DNA of 7,305 bases. Origin: CBFGWV01 sp965652545 (GTDB lineage: Bacteria; Pseudomonadota; Gammaproteobacteria; Competibacterales; Competibacteraceae). A program made the translations under genes and the position numbers. This document shows positions 4,879-7,305 of this stretch, one piece after another (within the stretch, counting starts at the first letter, position 1; each line of letters opens with the position of its first letter). The notes under the pieces are model-generated. The model did not search any database, had not been told where the DNA came from, and worked only from the letters and a program-made list of their open reading frames with translations. Location of the stretch: NCBI GenBank assembly GCA_965652545.1, contig CBFGWV010000244.1:1-7305 (forward strand). Reading direction: 5' to 3'.

Positions 4879-7085
4879 GCGCGGCCGCGCGCGCGACAGG
4901 CCATACCGGCCAGCCCCGCCCCCAGTACCAGGGCCGCCAGCGGCCCGATGAGCGGCACCGGTGTCGGGCGCGGCGTCACCGACGACGCCGTCGCCGTACC
5001 CGATAGGCCCGCCGCCGTGCGTGGGGCGGGCGTGGCCACACCGTCGGCGGTTACGAGCAGTTCAGCCGTATAGCTGCCCTCTGTGGCGGCATCGAACCAG
5101 ACGGTAGCCGTGCAGCGTGCACCCACGGGAATCGTCACCCCCACACAGCCGGCATCGCGACCGAACCCGGCAGCACCCGCCCCCTCCAGGGTCAACGCGG
5201 AAATCGTGATCGCCGCACTGCCGCTATTGATGATGGCCAAGCTGCGCTCGCGCCGCGGCGCGTTGCCGGCACGGTCGGCAAAGTCGATGGCCGGCGGGTC
5301 CAGCGTGACGGCACCGATGCCATCGGCGGCACTGCCGCTGCCGGTAAGGGCTACCCGCGGCCCCGCACCGCCATCACTGTCCTGCAACACCAGCACGGCT
5401 GTGCGTGCACCGGTGTCCGAGGGGCTGAAGCGTACGCCGATGTCGCACGTCCCGGCCGGGGCCAGGACGGTTCCACCGGCACAATCGCCCGATTCGCCCG
5501 CGAGGACGAAGTCGCCCGCGTGATCGCCATCCAACGCCGGGGCGAGCAAGACAAGCGACGCATCGCCGGTGTTGGTCACCGTCACCGCAAGGTCGGTGGA
5601 GCTGTCGCCAACCACCAGGTCGCCGAAATCAAGCGCTCCCGGCTCGACCGACAACACCGGGGCGGCGGCGTCCCCTGCCCACTCATACGCCCCCAGACTG
5701 ATCAAACCGGCGTCCGGATCGCCATCGCCGTCCACCGCCAGCGGCCGGGCCAGCGCACGGAAATCACCGGGGGCGGGGCGCATCGTCGGCGGTTGCAGGG
5801 CGGGCAACGCCAGCACCCCGCCGGGGCTGTAGTCGGGCGATGCCGTACCGCTCACCCGTCCTTGATTACGCGCCAATGACGCGGCGACAAGACGAAGATC
5901 CAGCGTAGCGGGCGTCGCCAGTGCAATGTCCGCGAAAATCGGATCCGCCGGTGAGGCAAACACCGTCTCGACAAAGCCCGCCGGGAAATAATCGATCGTC
6001 GAGGGCGCCTGATAATCCGCCGGGTCCAGTGTAACGAGATTGCGCGAGCCGACGATCGTCCGGTCGCCGCGCATCCACTGCGCCTGGGTATCGCGCACCA
6101 ACCGGAACGGCCCCTCATGCCCCCGGCTGATATAAAAGATGTTGTTGTGAGCCTCGAACGCATCGATCTGCGTCTGAAACCGGATGATCGTCGAGTACGG
6201 CGGAAACGCCGTCCCCATCACCGCCGTGTTATTGACAAACCGCACCCGCCCGCGCGAACCATAGCCGGTGCCATCGCCCCCGAAACGCAGCGCATTCGGG
6301 TTATCCGACAAATGCAGCAGCACATTACCGACGACATCCGCATCGCAGCGCGTACAGTCGAACTCCTGCATGCCCAACAAATCCAGCGAGTAAATCTGAC
6401 TCCCGCTGGTCTCGATCCAGTTGTGGTACACCTCCGTGCGCTCCGAGCGCGACTTGATGCTCGACCCGCCGTTATTGTCATGGATATAGCTGCGCGTCAC
6501 CCGCAGCACCGACCCGGGATACGCCGTCGGATCAGTGGCCACATAAATGGCATGCTTGGTATTGATCCCCGGCCCGCCCGGATGCCCGGTATCGTAGATC
6601 TCGGTCTGGTCGACGAACAACGACCCCGAGTCGTAATCCGCCCCCAAAATGCCGTGATAACGGCAGCCGTGGACACGCAGCCCGCGCAACGTCACGTCAT
6701 GGGCATGATGAAACACACAGCGCTCACTGCCACCGGTCACCTCCAGCGACTCCACCACATAATGGTTCGAATGCTCGAACTGCAGCGTATTCGCCCCACC
6801 CTCCAACCGTGGGAGCTGCCCATTCACCGCCACCCCGCGAATGACAATGGGCTCATCCACCGTACCCGGGCGCGTAAACATCACCGGCTCGTACACCGCA
6901 TCGCCCTGCACCGTGACCTCATCCCCCGGCGCAAGCAGCGGGGCAACCTCATGTAACTGCCGATACGTCTGCCCCGGCCCGACATCGAAGTTGGCTGCAA
7001 CAGCGGTCGCCGGCAACACTGATGCAAACAACAGCAGCGAAAATAAACACGAACGTCGATCCGTCATGGATCCTATTTCCCCCAT
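4875..7085 (-). CDS. Large exported beta-helix protein with two choice-of-anchor-D-like domains and CTERM-like tail
   Basis: This is a 736-residue protein. A signal peptide (hydrophobic core about 13-25, likely cleavage near AVAA at 28-31) is followed by a pectate-lyase-like parallel beta-helix (about 35-400), with Asn turn residues at 222, 254, 286, 315 and 349. The motif SIKSRSE (209-215) recalls the IKSRA segment seen in many uncharacterised beta-helix proteins, and cysteines 244 and 247 form a CxxC. After a cap ending ISLGAYEW (462-469) come two immunoglobulin-like choice-of-anchor-D (ASPM/SPD2/Hydin-like) domains at about 477-584 and 592-697. The tail, VPLIGP (710-715), a hydrophobic helix and RARGRA, resembles a degenerate IPTL-CTERM without Thr and Trp. 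The protein is probably surface-exposed and may bind or cleave polysaccharide; no catalytic set is confirmed. The start at 7085 has an ideal GGAGGT site; an inner ATG at 7067 is less well placed, and extension to 7253 would run into the terminal repeat. Confidence 0.9.
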   Translation of the reverse strand: MGEIGSMTDRRSCLFSLLLFASVLPATAVAANFDVGPGQTYRQLHEVAPLLAPGDEVTVQGDAVYEPVMFTRPGTVDEPIVIRGVAVNGQLPRLEGGANTLQFEHSNHYVVESLEVTGGSERCVFHHAHDVTLRGLRVHGCRYHGILGADYDSGSLFVDQTEIYDTGHPGGPGINTKHAIYVATDPTAYPGSVLRVTRSYIHDNNGGSSIKSRSERTEVYHNWIETSGSQIYSLDLLGMQEFDCTRCDADVVGNVLLHLSDNPNALRFGGDGTGYGSRGRVRFVNNTAVMGTAFPPYSTIIRFQTQIDAFEAHNNIFYISRGHEGPFRLVRDTQAQWMRGDRTIVGSRNLVTLDPADYQAPSTIDYFPAGFVETVFASPADPIFADIALATPATLDLRLVAASLARNQGRVSGTASPDYSPGGVLALPALQPPTMRPAPGDFRALARPLAVDGDGDPDAGLISLGAYEWAGDAAAPVLSVEPGALDFGDLVVGDSSTDLAVTVTNTGDASLVLLAPALDGDHAGDFVLAGESGDCAGGTVLAPAGTCDIGVRFSPSDTGARTAVLVLQDSDGGAGPRVALTGSGSAADGIGAVTLDPPAIDFADRAGNAPRRERSLAIINSGSAAITISALTLEGAGAAGFGRDAGCVGVTIPVGARCTATVWFDAATEGSYTAELLVTADGVATPAPRTAAGLSGTATASSVTPRPTPVPLIGPLAALVLGAGLAGMACRARGRA

Positions 7086-7189
7086 TTGTATTACCTCCAA
7101 GAAAACGCCCAAGCGGGCTCGAATTGCCAATGACCAACAAAAAACACCAACGAAAAACCACGCGGCCTCTCGACCGGCCATTGAAGTGA
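7086..7189 (-). promoter_or_regulatory. Probable promoter and leader of the large beta-helix gene
   Basis: This 104-bp non-coding stretch between the start codon and the terminal repeat is AT-richer than the genes and carries runs of T on the minus strand (about 7136-7157). It should contain the promoter, unless transcription enters through the repeat. No clear -35/-10 pair or sigma-54 site is visible. A small hairpin GCCC-GCTT-GGGC (7118-7107) lies in the expected leader and is probably too weak to terminate. Confidence 0.4.
7093..7098 (-). promoter_or_regulatory. Ribosome binding site of the large beta-helix gene
   Basis: On the minus strand this is GGAGGT, 7 nt before the ATG at 7085. It decides the start in favour of 7085 over the ATG at 7067, whose nearest purine run (AGGA) is only about 3 nt away, and over any upstream start. 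Confidence 0.85.
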
Positions 7190-7303
7190 GCCTTCTGAAT
7201 GGGGCAGGTCTCAGGCAGACCGTCGGCAGCATGGATGCTGCCGTCGAGCTCACACGGATGTGTTCACAGCGCGTCGGCCTGAGACCTGCCCCATTCAGAA
7301 GGC
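7190..7303. repeat. 114-bp element with perfect 27-bp terminal inverted repeats
   Basis: The arms at 7190-7216 and 7277-7303 are exact reverse complements over 27 bp and include GGGGCAGGTCTCAGGC. Three further pairs (7218-7220 with 7273-7275) follow one mismatch. The 60-bp centre contains a 9-bp hairpin CGGCAGCAT-GG-ATGCTGCCG (7224-7243) and a small ACAC-GGAT-GTGT hairpin (7252-7263), so one strand could fold into a long stem topped by two hairpins. There is no room for a transposase. The arm core resembles, from memory, the GGGGTCAGGTCT repeats beside REP-associated tyrosine transposases in proteobacteria; a MITE or a strong bidirectional terminator are alternatives. The window ends 2 bp after it, so target duplications cannot be judged. 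Confidence 0.75.
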
Positions 7304-7305
7304 GG

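Noticed and set aside
7107..7118. GCCC-GCTT-GGGC hairpin in the leader of the large beta-helix gene as an attenuator
   Set aside because: A 4-bp stem with a broken T tail is too weak to support a call.
7086..7253. Start of the large beta-helix protein at 7253
   Set aside because: It would place 56 residues before the signal peptide and run into the terminal repeat. The GGAGGT site at 7093-7098 points to 7085.

Overview
The window is GC-rich, gene-dense bacterial DNA with six protein genes. I recognise no RNA gene, CRISPR array or complete insertion sequence. Two genes encode exported parallel beta-helix proteins, and one ends in a clear IPTL-CTERM signal, the sorting tag of exosortase H (XrtH). 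That tag, the GC level and a terminal repeat resembling those of REP-associated transposases suggest a Gram-negative proteobacterium, probably a gammaproteobacterium. Species-level placement is not possible from this sequence.

Layout from left to right: (1) an exported cupin on the plus strand (2-439); (2) a three-gene minus-strand run, in transcription order a SAM-dependent methyltransferase (3651-2590), a beta-helix protein with an IPTL-CTERM tail (2550-1180) and a membrane protein with a cyclic-nucleotide-binding-like domain (1183-449), the last two overlapping by ATGA; (3) a 213-bp divergent control region (3652-3864); (4) an AraC-family regulator on the plus strand (3865-4878); (5) a large exported beta-helix protein with two choice-of-anchor-D-like domains and a degenerate CTERM-like tail on the minus strand (7085-4875), overlapping the end of the AraC gene by 4 bp; (6) an upstream region ending in a 114-bp element bounded by perfect 27-bp inverted repeats (7190-7303).

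The AraC gene and the methyltransferase run share the control region. It holds a pair of 12-bp direct repeats exactly 21 bp apart, which is the geometry of an AraC-type operator. It also holds a terminator-like hairpin on the minus strand and two short palindromes. The simplest reading is that the AraC protein controls the divergent run and possibly itself.

The run joins a small-molecule-type methyltransferase, a probably surface-sorted beta-helix protein and an inner-membrane sensor-like protein. I know of no described system with this composition, so it is the best candidate here for something new. Its function cannot be read from the sequence. No exosortase gene lies in the window, so sorting would depend on a sortase encoded elsewhere.
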